In this document: positions 1-8,947 of the stretch, one piece after another
How positions within the stretch are numbered: the stretch's first letter is position 1
Layout of the letters: every line of letters begins with the position of its first letter
Assembly (NCBI GenBank): GCA_910586675.1
Contig: CAJUJO010000001.1
Coordinates: 23,817 to 87,816, forward strand
Source: an uncultured Christensenellaceae bacterium
Lineage (GTDB): Bacteria > Bacillota > Clostridia > Christensenellales > Borkfalkiaceae
DNA length: 64,000 nucleotides
Reading direction: 5' to 3'
Position numbers and translations under genes: made by a program
The notes under the pieces: generated by a model
Told to the model about the DNA's origin: nothing
What the model saw: the letters and a program-made list of their open reading frames with translations, nothing else
Databases searched by the model: none

Positions 1-788
1 ACGGAAAGTCCGCGGGAATAGAAACCGCAGAAAACGGCGCTCGCATTGCGCGCGCACACTTTGAACGGGAGCGTTTTATCGTTCATGTTTGCGGAAACGA
101 CGAAGATTGCGCCGTCGCAGAGCCGCCCGCCCGTCAGCTCGCCGACGTTGTCCATCAGCGTTTCGTCGGCAAAAACGGTATAATATACGCCGTTCGCCCG
201 CGCGAAGTCCAGTCTGTTCTGATGCGTGTCGATAAGAATGGGGGAAGCCTGCTGGTAGATAAGGAGCTGGCAGATAATGAGCCCGAGCATGTTTCCTCCC
301 ACGACGGCGATATGCTGTCCTTTCTGGGCGCCGAGCGCGTCAACCGTCGCCTTTGCAAGCGCAACGAGCTCGATAAGAAGCGCGCTCTCGTCGTTTACGG
401 AATCCGGAAGGGCGGTCATTTCGTCGGGGCTTATATAGACGAAATCGCGCAGATACCCCGCCGCGGTCGCGCCGCGCGTGATGTAGTCGCCTTCGGAAAA
501 ATTTTTCTTCTGCGTGCCCGTGTCGGGTGCGGGCAGGAAGGTGTGCAGCATGACGCGGGTTCCCTTGGGAAACTCGGGGTTGTCGTTTTCTTCCGCGACA
601 ATGCCCACGGCGAAGCGCCCCGGGATGAGCGGATAATTCACTTTAATTTCCCCGCCGAGGATTTCGGCACCCACGGTGTCGATCAAAACCTTGGTAATGC
701 GGATTTTCAGCTTGCCCTCCTCGGGAGCGGGCATGGGCGCGTCTTCCCGCATGAGGTTGCCCGCGGCGATCAGTTTCCACACGTTCAT
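1..788 (-). CDS. MDR-type (zinc-alcohol-dehydrogenase-like) dehydrogenase, partial
   Basis: An open frame on the - strand starts with ATG at 788-786 behind a good ribosome site (AAGGAG, six bases before the ATG) and runs off the left edge after about 262 codons. The protein looks like a medium-chain dehydrogenase/reductase: an N-terminal GroES-like part with GRFAVGIV and GTRVMLH, then a nucleotide-binding part with the glycine motif VGGNMLG followed by an acidic strand end (ILID). The usual catalytic-zinc signature (GHE and the early Cys) is not visible; GRFAVG stands where GHExxG is expected. It may therefore be a zinc-free reductase or a TarJ/threonine-dehydrogenase-like branch. The substrate cannot be told from the sequence. 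The C-terminus is outside the window. Confidence 0.75.
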   Translation of the reverse strand, partial: MNVWKLIAAGNLMREDAPMPAPEEGKLKIRITKVLIDTVGAEILGGEIKVNYPLIPGRFAVGIVAEENDNPEFPKGTRVMLHTFLPAPDTGTQKKNFSEGDYITRGATAAGYLRDFVYISPDEMTALPDSVNDESALLIELVALAKATVDALGAQKGQHIAVVGGNMLGLIICQLLIYQQASPILIDTHQNRLDFARANGVYYTVFADETLMDNVGELTGGRLCDGAIFVVSANMNDKTLPFKVCARNASAVFCGFYSRGLS

Positions 789-829
789 GAGGAACTCCTT
801 CCAAAATAATGTTATCTTTATTTTTTGAT

Positions 830-858
830 ATTATACCGCACAAAAGTGCATTTTGCAA
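830..858 (-). promoter_or_regulatory. Promoter of the partial dehydrogenase gene
   Basis: On the - strand, TTGCAA (858-853) and TATAAT (835-830) are separated by 17 bases, about 40 bases before the start codon. A GCAC-TTTT-GTGC inverted repeat sits inside the spacer and could be an operator. Confidence 0.65.
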
Positions 859-947
859 GCGATTGAGCGGAAAAACCCTTTTTCGGCATTTTGCGCAAAA
901 AATTTTTTTACATTATTATAAGATTTTGCGTTTGCCCTTAAAAACAG

Positions 948-976
948 TTGACGAAAGGGCGGGAAACGGATATAAT
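948..976 (+). promoter_or_regulatory. Promoter of rpmE
   Basis: TTGACG at 948-953 and a perfect TATAAT at 971-976 with a 17-base spacer, about 48 bases ahead of the L31 start codon. Confidence 0.75.
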
Positions 977-1023
977 GATTTATGTTTTTTCAAAGCGAAG
1001 ACTAATTTCAGCGAGGTGAGTAT

Positions 1024-1227
1024 ATGAAAGCCGAAATTCATCCCAACTATCACGAGGTTACCGTGGTGTGCGCTTGCGGGGAAACTTTCAAAACGGGCAC
1101 GACGAAGGACGTCGAGGTTCTGAAAGTGGATATCTGCAGCAAGTGCCATCCCTTCTTTACGGGAAGACAGAAGCTCGTGGATACCGGCGGACGTGTCGAT
1201 AAATTCAAGAAAAGATACGGAATTTAA
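1024..1227 (+). CDS. rpmE: Ribosomal protein bL31, zinc-binding form
   Basis: This 67-residue protein is a full-length bL31 of the large ribosomal subunit. It begins MKAEIHPNY and carries the zinc ligands as CACG near residues 17-20 and CSKCHPF near residues 38-44, so it is the C+ (zinc-containing) paralogue rather than the zinc-free stress form. The start is preceded by GAGGTGAGTAT. It has its own promoter and is followed by an intrinsic terminator. The fused yqhQ-prmC gene and prfA follow, a translation-related gene order common in Clostridia. Confidence 0.97.
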   Translation: MKAEIHPNYHEVTVVCACGETFKTGTTKDVEVLKVDICSKCHPFFTGRQKLVDTGGRVDKFKKRYGI

Positions 1228-1232
1228 CAAAG

Positions 1233-1263
1233 CGCAGCCTCGGTTCCTCCGGGGCTGTTTTGC
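1233..1263 (+). terminator. Intrinsic terminator after rpmE
   Basis: Stem CAGCCTCGG / CCGGGGCTG around a short loop, followed by TTTTG, six bases after the rpmE stop. Confidence 0.7.
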
Positions 1264-1363
1264 TAACGATTTTCCAAGCGTTCACGAAACAGCGTTTATG
1301 GAACTATGTTGCGAAACGGGGAAGTATCCCGTTCAAGGAAAAATTTCCGATTATCTCAACGGG

Positions 1364-1391
1364 CACAATTTGCCGCATGTTTGCGGCTTGT
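1364..1391. repeat. Dispersed intergenic hairpin element, copy A
   Basis: A 28-base stretch around the hairpin GCCGCA-TGTT-TGCGGC matches 63946-63973 at 25 of 28 positions; the only differences lie in the loop. The rest of 1264-1490 contains short inverted repeats (for example CGGGGAAGTATCCCG) and no credible gene. Confidence 0.6.
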
Positions 1392-1506
1392 CTTTGGGAG
1401 TTCAAATAACAGGAACAGGGCGGGTTTGAAGAAAAACGCTCGTTCGCATCACGGAAATTCTATTCTATGAAAAAGATTTTCGTGAACCTAATTCGGCAGG
1501 TTGGTA

Positions 1507-3339
1507 ATGAAGAAAAAAACGCAGAGAACTTATATCGGCGGTCAGGCGGTCTTGCAGGGCGTCATGATGCGCGGAAAAAGGAGCATGGCTACCGCCGTGC
1601 GCGATGATAACGGCGTCGTCCAGATGGAGGCGAAGCGCATCACCCCGCCCGAAAAGCGGAGCGTGTGGTCGCGCCTTCCCTTCGTGCGCGGCATCGTCAA
1701 TTTCGTTGCCTCTCTTATCGACGGAATGAAGGCTCTTTTGCGCAGTTCCGACGTTGCGATTACCGAAGAAGAAGCGCCCTCCAAGCTCTCTAAATGGATG
1801 GCTGAAAAGTGGAAAATCAGCGTTTCCGCCGTGCTCACCGCCGCCGCGGCGGTTTTCGGCGTGCTTTTGGCGCTCGCGCTATTCATGTTCCTGCCGCAGT
1901 ACGCAACCGATTGGATCGCCAAGCTGTTTCCCGTCGTCGCGCGGGACGGCGAGGGACTTGCGGGATTGTGGTACAGCCTGATCGAGGGCGGCTTCCGCTT
2001 GCTCATCTTCATTCTCTACATTCTGTTCACCCTTATTTTCCGCTCCATTCGGGAGACGTACCGTTATCACGGCGCCGAACATAAGACGATCAACTGCTAT
2101 GAGTACGGTATGCCGCTCACGGTGGAGAACGTGAAAAAGAATTCCCGCCTGCACGACAGGTGCGGCACGACCTTTCTCTTTATCGTGCTAATCATCTCCA
2201 TTCTCGTTCTTGCCGTCGTCAACTGGGTTCTCGCGCCCTATATCGCGACACCGTATCCTATGCTCAATTCGGCGATTTTGCTCGTCATAAAGCTGTTGCT
2301 TCTTCCCGCCGTCGCGGGAATATCTTACGAGCTTTTGAAGCTGTTTTCCCTTTCGCAGTCGCCGATTTTGCTGCCGTTCAAGGCGCCGGGGTATCTCTTG
2401 CAGATGCTCACCACGCGCGAGCCTTCCGACGATATGATAGAGTGCGCGATCGCCGCCTTCGAGAAGGTGCTTCAAATGGATAAAGATCCCGATGTGCCCG
2501 AGATGACGTTTGCGACGGAGACCAAACTGAGCAAATTGCAGGCGATGATGAAGAAGAGCTTTGCCGAAAAGGAGATCGACGAAGCGGACGCCGAATGGAT
2601 TTTAAGCTTAGCGCTCAATGTTCCGAGGAGCAAACTTTCCGAGGAAAGGATCGTTACCCGCAAGGAATGCCGCGCCGTGCTCGACGTATTTGAAGAACGG
2701 CTTACGGGCAGACCGCTTTGGTATATCATCGGCGATACGGAATTTTACGGATACAAAATCAAGGTGGACGAGCGGGTGCTCATTCCCCGCCCGGAAACGG
2801 AAATCCTCGTCCGTCAGGTCGTTCCCGCATTGCAGGACGGCGATAAAGTGCTCGACCTGTGCACGGGCAGCGGTGCGATTGCGGTTGCCGTTGCGTGCGA
2901 AGCGGCGAAGGATAAGACCGTTGCGGTAACGGCGGTCGACATTTCCGAGGACGCGCTCGAAGTTGCGCGGGAAAACGCGCGCGTCAACAAGGCGAACGTC
3001 AATTTTATCAAATCCGACTTATTTGAAAACGTGCGGGGCAGGTTCAACGTTATTACCGCCAATCCTCCTTACGTGAGAAGGCGGGAGATCGACGGGCTAC
3101 AACGCGAAGTGCGCGATTTCGAGCCGCGCATCGCGCTGGACGGCGGTGAAGACGGGTTGGATTTTTACCGCAGGATCGCCGAAAAGTTTTCGCGTTACCT
3201 TGTCCGCGGCGGAATGCTCGTCGTGGAATGCGGCGAGGATCAGGCGCAGGAAATCGTGAAGATTTTTTCCCGCTGCGATTATGCGATGATCGTCAAGGAT
3301 CTCAACGGCAAAGAACGGTTCGTAAAGATCGTCGTTTGA
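1507..3339 (+). CDS. prmC: Fusion of YqhQ (DUF1385) membrane protein with PrmC release-factor glutamine methyltransferase
   Basis: One uninterrupted frame of 610 codons joins two proteins normally encoded separately. Residues 1 to about 310 are DUF1385/YqhQ: an N-terminal GGQAVLQGVMMRG, hydrophobic segments near residues 100-130 and 150-180, the HGAEHKTINCYE motif from residue 188, and two more membrane helices. Residues from about 335 to the end are PrmC, which methylates the GGQ glutamine of RF1 and RF2: the N-terminal helical part, the RPETE loop, the SAM-binding DLCTGSGA from residue 450 and the catalytic NPPY at 519-522. A TTG lies two codons upstream in frame, but ATG at 1507 is better spaced from AGG at 1498. 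The gene lies 10 bases before prfA, whose product is the PrmC substrate. YqhQ function is unknown. The fusion would tether PrmC to the membrane. Confidence 0.93.
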   Translation: MKKKTQRTYIGGQAVLQGVMMRGKRSMATAVRDDNGVVQMEAKRITPPEKRSVWSRLPFVRGIVNFVASLIDGMKALLRSSDVAITEEEAPSKLSKWMAEKWKISVSAVLTAAAAVFGVLLALALFMFLPQYATDWIAKLFPVVARDGEGLAGLWYSLIEGGFRLLIFILYILFTLIFRSIRETYRYHGAEHKTINCYEYGMPLTVENVKKNSRLHDRCGTTFLFIVLIISILVLAVVNWVLAPYIATPYPMLNSAILLVIKLLLLPAVAGISYELLKLFSLSQSPILLPFKAPGYLLQMLTTREPSDDMIECAIAAFEKVLQMDKDPDVPEMTFATETKLSKLQAMMKKSFAEKEIDEADAEWILSLALNVPRSKLSEERIVTRKECRAVLDVFEERLTGRPLWYIIGDTEFYGYKIKVDERVLIPRPETEILVRQVVPALQDGDKVLDLCTGSGAIAVAVACEAAKDKTVAVTAVDISEDALEVARENARVNKANVNFIKSDLFENVRGRFNVITANPPYVRRREIDGLQREVRDFEPRIALDGGEDGLDFYRRIAEKFSRYLVRGGMLVVECGEDQAQEIVKIFSRCDYAMIVKDLNGKERFVKIVV

Positions 3340-3349
3340 GGTTTGCGCC

Positions 3350-4426
3350 ATGCTGAAAAAATTACAGAACATTGCCGCGCGGTACGAGGAGCTCGGCGGG
3401 CTGCTCGCCTCGCCCGAAGTCCTCGCCGACATGGACTTATGGAAGAAATATTCCAAGGAGCGCGCCGAGCTTGCGGAAATCGCCGAAAAATACGGCGAAT
3501 ACCGCGATAAGGAAGCGCAGATGAACGCCGCCTTTGCCGAAGCGGAGCATGAAACGGGGGAGATGAAAGAGTTTTTGCTGGAAGAGGCGCGCCTTTTAAA
3601 GCAGACTCTTTCGGACATTACCGCGCAATTGAAGATCCTGCTTCTCCCCAAGGATAAGAACGACGACAGAAACTGCACACTGGAACTGCGCGCGGGCGCG
3701 GGCGGCGAGGAAGCCGCGCTCTTCGTCTATTCCCTTTACCGCATGTATATGGGATATTGCGAGAAGCACCGCCTGCAATGGGAGGTCGTCGACCTCAACG
3801 AGACGGAGCTGGGCGGCATGCGCGAAGCGATCGTCAACGTGAGCGGAAAGGGCGCGTACAAGCTGCTCAAATACGAGAGCGGTGTGCACCGCGTGCAGCG
3901 CGTTCCCGAGACGGAATCGCAGGGCAGGATTCACACGTCCACGGCGACGGTCGCCGTCCTTCCCGAAGCGGAGGACGTCGAGGTGGAAATCGCCGAAAAG
4001 GACATCCGCGTCGATTTGTTCCGCTCCTCGGGCGCGGGCGGGCAGAAGGTCAACAAGACGGAAACGGCGATCCGCATCACGCACTTTCCGACGGGCATCG
4101 TCGTAACCTGTCAGGACGAGCGCTCCCAGCTGAAAAACAAGGACAAGGCGTTCCGCGTGCTACGCACCCGCCTTTACGACTATTATAACGGCAAAGCCGA
4201 CTCCGAAGAGGCGAGAAACAGAAGGAGCCTCGTCGGAACGGGCGACAGGAGCGAACGCATCCGCACTTACAACTTTCCGCAGAGCCGCATTACCGATCAC
4301 AGGATCGGGTTGAGCCTCTTTTCCATGGAAGCATTCATGGCGGGGGATCTGGACGAGATGACGGAAGCGCTCGCCCGCGCGGACAGGGAAGCACAACTTA
4401 CCGCGGGCACCGCAGAAACGGTTTAA
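3350..4426 (+). CDS. prfA: Peptide chain release factor 1
   Basis: This 358-residue class I release factor ends translation at UAA and UAG. The tripeptide anticodon is PET in RVPETESQGR (P-x-T, typical of RF1, not the SPF of RF2). The peptidyl-hydrolysis loop GAGGQ follows within RSSGAGGQKVNKTE. Length and the N-terminal coiled part are normal for the family. It follows the prmC fusion by 10 bases, so enzyme and substrate are co-transcribed. Confidence 0.98.
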   Translation: MLKKLQNIAARYEELGGLLASPEVLADMDLWKKYSKERAELAEIAEKYGEYRDKEAQMNAAFAEAEHETGEMKEFLLEEARLLKQTLSDITAQLKILLLPKDKNDDRNCTLELRAGAGGEEAALFVYSLYRMYMGYCEKHRLQWEVVDLNETELGGMREAIVNVSGKGAYKLLKYESGVHRVQRVPETESQGRIHTSTATVAVLPEAEDVEVEIAEKDIRVDLFRSSGAGGQKVNKTETAIRITHFPTGIVVTCQDERSQLKNKDKAFRVLRTRLYDYYNGKADSEEARNRRSLVGTGDRSERIRTYNFPQSRITDHRIGLSLFSMEAFMAGDLDEMTEALARADREAQLTAGTAETV

Positions 4427-4452
4427 TTTTTTAACATACAGGAGAAGCGATC

Positions 4453-5652
4453 ATGAATGAGAGGCTTGCGCGGAGAATCCGCACCATTTCGCCCTCGCTT
4501 ACGCTCGCCGTGAGCGCCAAGGCGAAGGCGATGAAAGCCGCAGGCGAGGAAGTCATCAACTTCGGCGTGGGGGAACCGGATTTCAACACGCCCGCGCATA
4601 TCGTAGAGGCGGCGGAGCACGCACTCGAAGCGGGGCACACAAAGTACACGCCCTCTTCCGGGCTTCTCGAACTGCGCCGCGCCATCTGCGACAAGTTCAA
4701 ACGCGACAATAATCTGGAATACGAAAGCTCGCAGATCATCGTGAGCAGCGGCGCCAAGCACTCCATTTTCAACGTGTGCTTCGCGCTCCTCGACGAGGGC
4801 GACGAGGTCATTATTCCCGCGCCCTATTGGCTTACCTATCCCGAAGTGGTAAAGGTGTGCGGCGGCGTGCCCGTCGTCGTCAAGGCGAAAAAATCCAACG
4901 GTTTCAAAATTACGCCCGAGCAGCTCAAAGAGGCCATCACGCCCAAGACCAAGCTGTTCATCTTCAATTCGCCGAGCAATCCCACGGGCGCCGTGTATTC
5001 GGAAGAGGAAGTGCGCGCGCTTGCGAAGGTGTGCGAGGAAGCGGACATCTTTGTTCTCTCCGACGAAATTTACGAAAAGCTCGTCTACGGGCAGGTCAAG
5101 CCCTTTTCCATGGCGGCTTGCTCGGATAAAATGAAGGAGCTCACCGTAACCGTTAACGGCGTTTCCAAGACGTACGCCATGACGGGTTGGCGAATCGGCT
5201 ATCTCGCCGCCCCTAAGGACATTGCCAAGGCGATCGACTCCTTCCAGAGCCATGCGACGAGCAACGCCAATTCCATCGCGCAGTATGCGACGATCAAGGC
5301 GCTCAACTCGCCCGAAGCGGCGGTTGAAGAGATGGTCGCTATCTTCGCAAAGCGCAGGGAAGCCATGTTAAAACGCATTGCGGAAATGCCCGACGTGTCG
5401 TGCGTCGTGCCCGACGGCGCGTTTTACGCCATGCTCGTGGTGCGGAGCGCCTACGGCAAGCGTTTCGGAAGCAAGCTGATCGACGGCTCCGTGAGCTTTG
5501 CCGACTGTCTGCTCGACGCGGCGAAGGTTGCCGTCGTGCCCGGTATATCCTTCGGCGCGGACGAATGCATCCGCATTTCCTATTCCCTTTCCATGAGCGA
5601 TATGCTCGAAGGATTGGATCGCATCGACGCATTTATGCGCAGCCTGAAATAA
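4453..5652 (+). CDS. Class I aminotransferase, probable aspartate aminotransferase
   Basis: A 399-residue fold-type I PLP enzyme. Visible motifs are the substrate loop GVGEPDFNTP near residue 36, NSPSNPTG (the Asn-containing PLP site) near residue 175, and SKTYAMTGWRIGY with the Schiff-base lysine at about residue 239. These fit the AspB family (subgroup I-gamma), which interconverts aspartate and oxaloacetate with 2-oxoglutarate/glutamate. Other members use alanine or aromatic amino acids, so the substrate is inferred. The start has AGGAG nine bases upstream. It follows prfA by 26 bases and may share its transcript. Confidence 0.92.
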   Translation: MNERLARRIRTISPSLTLAVSAKAKAMKAAGEEVINFGVGEPDFNTPAHIVEAAEHALEAGHTKYTPSSGLLELRRAICDKFKRDNNLEYESSQIIVSSGAKHSIFNVCFALLDEGDEVIIPAPYWLTYPEVVKVCGGVPVVVKAKKSNGFKITPEQLKEAITPKTKLFIFNSPSNPTGAVYSEEEVRALAKVCEEADIFVLSDEIYEKLVYGQVKPFSMAACSDKMKELTVTVNGVSKTYAMTGWRIGYLAAPKDIAKAIDSFQSHATSNANSIAQYATIKALNSPEAAVEEMVAIFAKRREAMLKRIAEMPDVSCVVPDGAFYAMLVVRSAYGKRFGSKLIDGSVSFADCLLDAAKVAVVPGISFGADECIRISYSLSMSDMLEGLDRIDAFMRSLK

Positions 5653-5678
5653 ATTTTCCGCGAATTTTCGTAAAACTC

Positions 5679-5707
5679 TTGAAATCTACACAAAAACTTG
5701 ATAGAAT
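5679..5707 (+). promoter_or_regulatory. Promoter before the small P-loop gene
   Basis: TTGAAA (5679-5684) and TAGAAT (5702-5707), 17-base spacer, 43 bases before the start codon at 5751. Confidence 0.65.
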
Positions 5708-5750
5708 ATAAATACAATAAAGAAGCGCCGCAAGGCGTCAGGAGGACAGC

Positions 5751-6158
5751 ATGATCAAAATTATTTGCGGCCCCAAGGGCAGCGGAAAAACCAAGAAGAT
5801 AATCGACGCGGCGAACGCGGCGGTGGAAACGGCGAAGGGACACCTCATCTTCGTTACCGATACCAAGAGATATATGTACGACTTAAAGCGCGAGATCCGT
5901 TTTATCGACGTTACCGATTACGCCGTCGCGGGCGAGGAGGCGCTGTGCGGCTTCGTGAAGGGCGCGATCGCGGGCGGATACGACAACGAATACGTGTTCG
6001 TGGACGGCGCGGCGCGCATCGCGGGAAAGAACGTAAAGGATATGTCGGCGTTCTATTACATGCTCGACAGAGTTTCCCTTCTCCGCAATCTGCAAATTTA
6101 CGTAACGTGCAGCTGTGCGGAAGAGGAGCTTCCCGAGTTCGCAAAGAAGTACCTTTGA
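5751..6158 (+). CDS. Small P-loop NTPase-like protein of unknown function
   Basis: A 135-residue protein with a Walker A motif GPKGSGKT at residues 7-14 and a possible Walker B end (EYVFVDG) near residues 80-86. The order (P-loop, then a hydrophobic strand ending in Asp) recalls thymidine-kinase-like or AAA-type ATP-binding folds, but it is too short for either enzyme and has no zinc knuckle. It has its own promoter and a strong ribosome site (AGGAGGACAGC). I do not recognise a function. Confidence 0.8.
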   Translation: MIKIICGPKGSGKTKKIIDAANAAVETAKGHLIFVTDTKRYMYDLKREIRFIDVTDYAVAGEEALCGFVKGAIAGGYDNEYVFVDGAARIAGKNVKDMSAFYYMLDRVSLLRNLQIYVTCSCAEEELPEFAKKYL

Positions 6159-6201
6159 TCGGCGGGAAATTATTTTTGAAAATTTGACCTTTCCGAACCG
6201 T

Positions 6202-6218
6202 CCCTTTTTTGCAAAGGG
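6202..6218 (+). other. Inverted repeat upstream of thrC
   Basis: CCCTTT and AAAGGG flank a five-base loop, within a larger CCG...CGG pairing, in the 126-base gap before thrC. It could be a weak terminator or leader hairpin. No T-box consensus was seen. Confidence 0.3.
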
Positions 6219-6284
6219 GCGTTTTCGGATATTTACGGCTTACGGCGCTTTCGCTCATTTTCGGCGGGCGTGGAAGGAGAAATT

Positions 6285-7775
6285 ATGTATTTTGTCAGCA
6301 CAAGGGGGAACGAGAGAGTTACGGGCGCGCAGGCGATCGTGCAGGGGCTTGCGAAGGACGGCGGTCTTTTCGTGCCCGAATTTTTTCCCGCCGTCAAGCA
6401 GGACGAGCTTGCGCTCATGCTGGAAATGGACTACCCCGAGCGCGCCGCGCACATTTTGCATAAATATCTGGACGAGTACGACAAAGAAGAGCTTCTTTCC
6501 GCGCTGAAAAAGGCGTACGCGCAATTTGAAGGGAACGACCCCGCGCCGCTCGTCAAGGTGGAAAACGGCATGTTTATGCTGGAACTCTTCCACGGCCCCA
6601 CGTGCGCGTTCAAAGACATGGCGCTCACCGTTCTGCCCTACCTACTGCGCAAGGGGTGCGACATCTGCGGAATCAAGGAAGAGATTCTCGTCCTCGTCGC
6701 GACGAGCGGCGATACGGGTAAAGCGGCGCTCGAAGGCTTTAAGGACGCGGCGGGCGTCAAAATCATGGCCTTTTATCCCGAGGACGGCGTTTCCAAAATG
6801 CAGAAATTGCAGATGTGCACGCAGGAGGGCGATAACGTTAACGTCGTCGCCGTCAAGGGTAATTTCGACGACTGTCAGACGGCGGTCAAGCGTATTTTCC
6901 ATTCGGATCGGTGTAAAGAGGAATTGAAGGAGAAAAACGTGCTTCTCTCCTCGGCGAACTCCATTAACTTCGGGCGGCTTGCGCCCCAAATCGCCTATTA
7001 CTTTTCCGCCTATCTCGATTTGGTTTCTTCCGAGCAGATTGCATTGGGAGACAAAGTAGATTTTACCGTGCCCACCGGCAACTTCGGCAATATCCTCGCG
7101 GCGTACTACGCAAAGCAGATGGGGCTTCCCGTCGGAACGCTCGTTTGCGCTTCCAACAAAAACAACGTGCTTACCGACTTTATTCAGAGCGGCACGTACG
7201 ATTGCAAGCGCTCCTTCTATAAGACCATGTCGCCGTCCATGGACATTCTGGTTTCCTCCAACCTCGAACGGCTCATTTACGAAATATCGGGGCGCGATGC
7301 GGCAATCACCAAGGAGAGAATGGAAAAACTCTCGTCGTCGGGCAGGTACGAAATTACGGCGGCGGAAGCGCAAAAAATACGCGCTTCCTTCTTTGCGGGC
7401 TGCACGAGCGAGGACGACACGGTGGAGTGCATGTACGAATTCTTCACCGAGTACGGTTATCCCATGGACACGCATACGGGCGTCGCCATGAACGTCGCCC
7501 AAAGGTACGAGGAAAAGCGCGCGGAAGAAAAATGGGAAGAGCGCCCCATGGTTGTAGTTTCCACCGCAAGCCCGTATAAGTTCCCGCAGGACGTATTGTA
7601 TGCGCTTACGGGGAACGACGTAAAAGACAGCTTCAAGGGCATAAAGCGCATCAATCTTTTAACGGCGATGAAGGTGCCCGAGAACTTGAAGGCGCTTCGC
7701 TATAAGCCCGTGCGGTTCAAACAGACGGCGCATGCGGACAAGCTGTATCAGGAAGTTCTTAAATTTATCGGTTAA
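6285..7775 (+). CDS. thrC: Threonine synthase
   Basis: A 496-residue PLP enzyme that converts O-phosphohomoserine to threonine. It has the family N-terminus STRGNE, the PLP lysine in PTCAFKDMAL (K110) and the phosphate-binding loop ATSGDTGKAA. The length fits the longer ThrC class found in Clostridia and proteobacteria. A GTG at 6270 is in frame but overlaps the ribosome site GGAAGGAGA (6272-6280), so ATG at 6285 is the better start. A strong terminator follows. Confidence 0.95.
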   Translation: MYFVSTRGNERVTGAQAIVQGLAKDGGLFVPEFFPAVKQDELALMLEMDYPERAAHILHKYLDEYDKEELLSALKKAYAQFEGNDPAPLVKVENGMFMLELFHGPTCAFKDMALTVLPYLLRKGCDICGIKEEILVLVATSGDTGKAALEGFKDAAGVKIMAFYPEDGVSKMQKLQMCTQEGDNVNVVAVKGNFDDCQTAVKRIFHSDRCKEELKEKNVLLSSANSINFGRLAPQIAYYFSAYLDLVSSEQIALGDKVDFTVPTGNFGNILAAYYAKQMGLPVGTLVCASNKNNVLTDFIQSGTYDCKRSFYKTMSPSMDILVSSNLERLIYEISGRDAAITKERMEKLSSSGRYEITAAEAQKIRASFFAGCTSEDDTVECMYEFFTEYGYPMDTHTGVAMNVAQRYEEKRAEEKWEERPMVVVSTASPYKFPQDVLYALTGNDVKDSFKGIKRINLLTAMKVPENLKALRYKPVRFKQTAHADKLYQEVLKFIG

Positions 7776-7788
7776 AAAATGTGCAGGC

Positions 7789-7815
7789 GGACTTTCTTCG
7801 GAAAGTCCTTTTTTT
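7789..7815 (+). terminator. Intrinsic terminator after thrC
   Basis: Perfect stem GGACTTTC / GAAAGTCC around TTCG, followed by seven T. Confidence 0.9.
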
Positions 7816-7878
7816 GTGCAAACGGGGTGAAATTTGCTTTAATTTCCCATGAAGCGCGCAATACTTTTCGTTTCCGCG

Positions 7879-7907
7879 TTGCAATTTGGAAAATAATGTG
7901 GTATAAT
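7879..7907 (+). promoter_or_regulatory. Promoter of trpS
   Basis: TTGCAA (7879-7884), 17-base spacer ending in an extended -10 TGG, TATAAT (7902-7907). The short leader has no room for a T-box. Confidence 0.75.
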
Positions 7908-7950
7908 TTGGAATGATACTGATCAATTGAAAGGCTTAGGTTAGAGGATT

Positions 7951-8946
7951 ATGGAAAATAAAGTGCTCTATTCGGCGGTTCAGCCGAGCGGAAATCTCAC
8001 CATAGGCAATTATGCGGGAGCCATCCGCAACTGGGTGAGGATGCAGTCGGAGTTCGACTGTTTTTTCGCCATTGCCGACATGCACGCCATAACCGTCCGT
8101 CAGGAGCCCGCTCTTTTGCGCCGCAGAACGGCGGAGCTCGCGGCACTCTATCTCGCCTGCGGAATAGATCCCGAGCGTTGCACGCTCTACGTGCAGTCGC
8201 AGGTCTCCGCGCATGCCGAGCTCGCCTGGGCGCTCAATTGCATCACTTACGTCGGCGAAATGGAGCGCATGACGCAGTTCAAGGATAAATCCCGCAAACA
8301 TGCCGACAATATCAATATGGGGCTCATGGACTATCCCGTGCTCATGGCGGCGGATATTCTGTTGTATCAGCCCCACTACGTGCCCGTCGGCGCCGATCAG
8401 AAGCAGCATGTGGAGATCACGCGGGACATCGCGATCCGCTTCAATAACCGCTACGGGGAAACCTTCCGCGTGCCCGAACCTTACATCATGAAAGAAGGCG
8501 CGAGCATCAAGTCCTTGCAGGAACCCGCGAAAAAGATGAGCAAGTCGGATGAAAACGCAAACGCGTCCGTTTACCTTACGGACGACAAAGATACGATCAT
8601 ACGCAAGTTCAAGCGCGCCGTAACGGACAGCGACAACGAGATTCGCGTGTCTCCCGAAAAGGCGGGTATTTCCAATCTTCTGAATATCTACGCCTCTTTT
8701 GCAGGCTGTTCGTTGGCGGAGGCGGAAAATACCTTCCGCGGCAAGGGTTACGGCGATTTCAAGCTCGCCGTCGGCGAAACGGTTGCCGACGCGCTCGCAC
8801 CCGTACAGGAGGAACAGCGGCGTTTGCTTTCCGATAAAGAATATTTGAACTCCGTCTTGCAGGCGGGCGCGGAGCGCGCGTTCAAAGCGTCGCGCAAAAC
8901 GCTCTCCAAAGTGTACCGCAAAATCGGGTTTTATCGGGGGGAATGA
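7951..8946 (+). CDS. trpS: Tryptophanyl-tRNA synthetase
   Basis: A 331-residue class I synthetase that charges tRNA-Trp. The HIGH-type motif is PSGNLTIGNY near residues 11-20 and the KMSKS motif is KKMSKSDEN near residue 193. Length is normal. The stop is followed after one base by the TTG start of the DUF5685 gene, so trpS is likely the first gene of the operon running to 11356 and perhaps beyond. Confidence 0.97.
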   Translation: MENKVLYSAVQPSGNLTIGNYAGAIRNWVRMQSEFDCFFAIADMHAITVRQEPALLRRRTAELAALYLACGIDPERCTLYVQSQVSAHAELAWALNCITYVGEMERMTQFKDKSRKHADNINMGLMDYPVLMAADILLYQPHYVPVGADQKQHVEITRDIAIRFNNRYGETFRVPEPYIMKEGASIKSLQEPAKKMSKSDENANASVYLTDDKDTIIRKFKRAVTDSDNEIRVSPEKAGISNLLNIYASFAGCSLAEAENTFRGKGYGDFKLAVGETVADALAPVQEEQRRLLSDKEYLNSVLQAGAERAFKASRKTLSKVYRKIGFYRGE

Positions 8947-8947
8947 T

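Noticed and set aside
222..809. A 195-codon + strand frame over the partial dehydrogenase
   Set aside because: It is the complement of a protein with MDR motifs, a promoter and a ribosome site on the - strand.
1193..1429. A 78-codon frame after rpmE
   Set aside because: It starts inside rpmE, runs through the terminator and the dispersed hairpin element, and shows no family pattern.
6159..6284. T-box or threonine attenuator before thrC
   Set aside because: No T-box sequence, leader peptide or strong terminator; only a weak inverted repeat.
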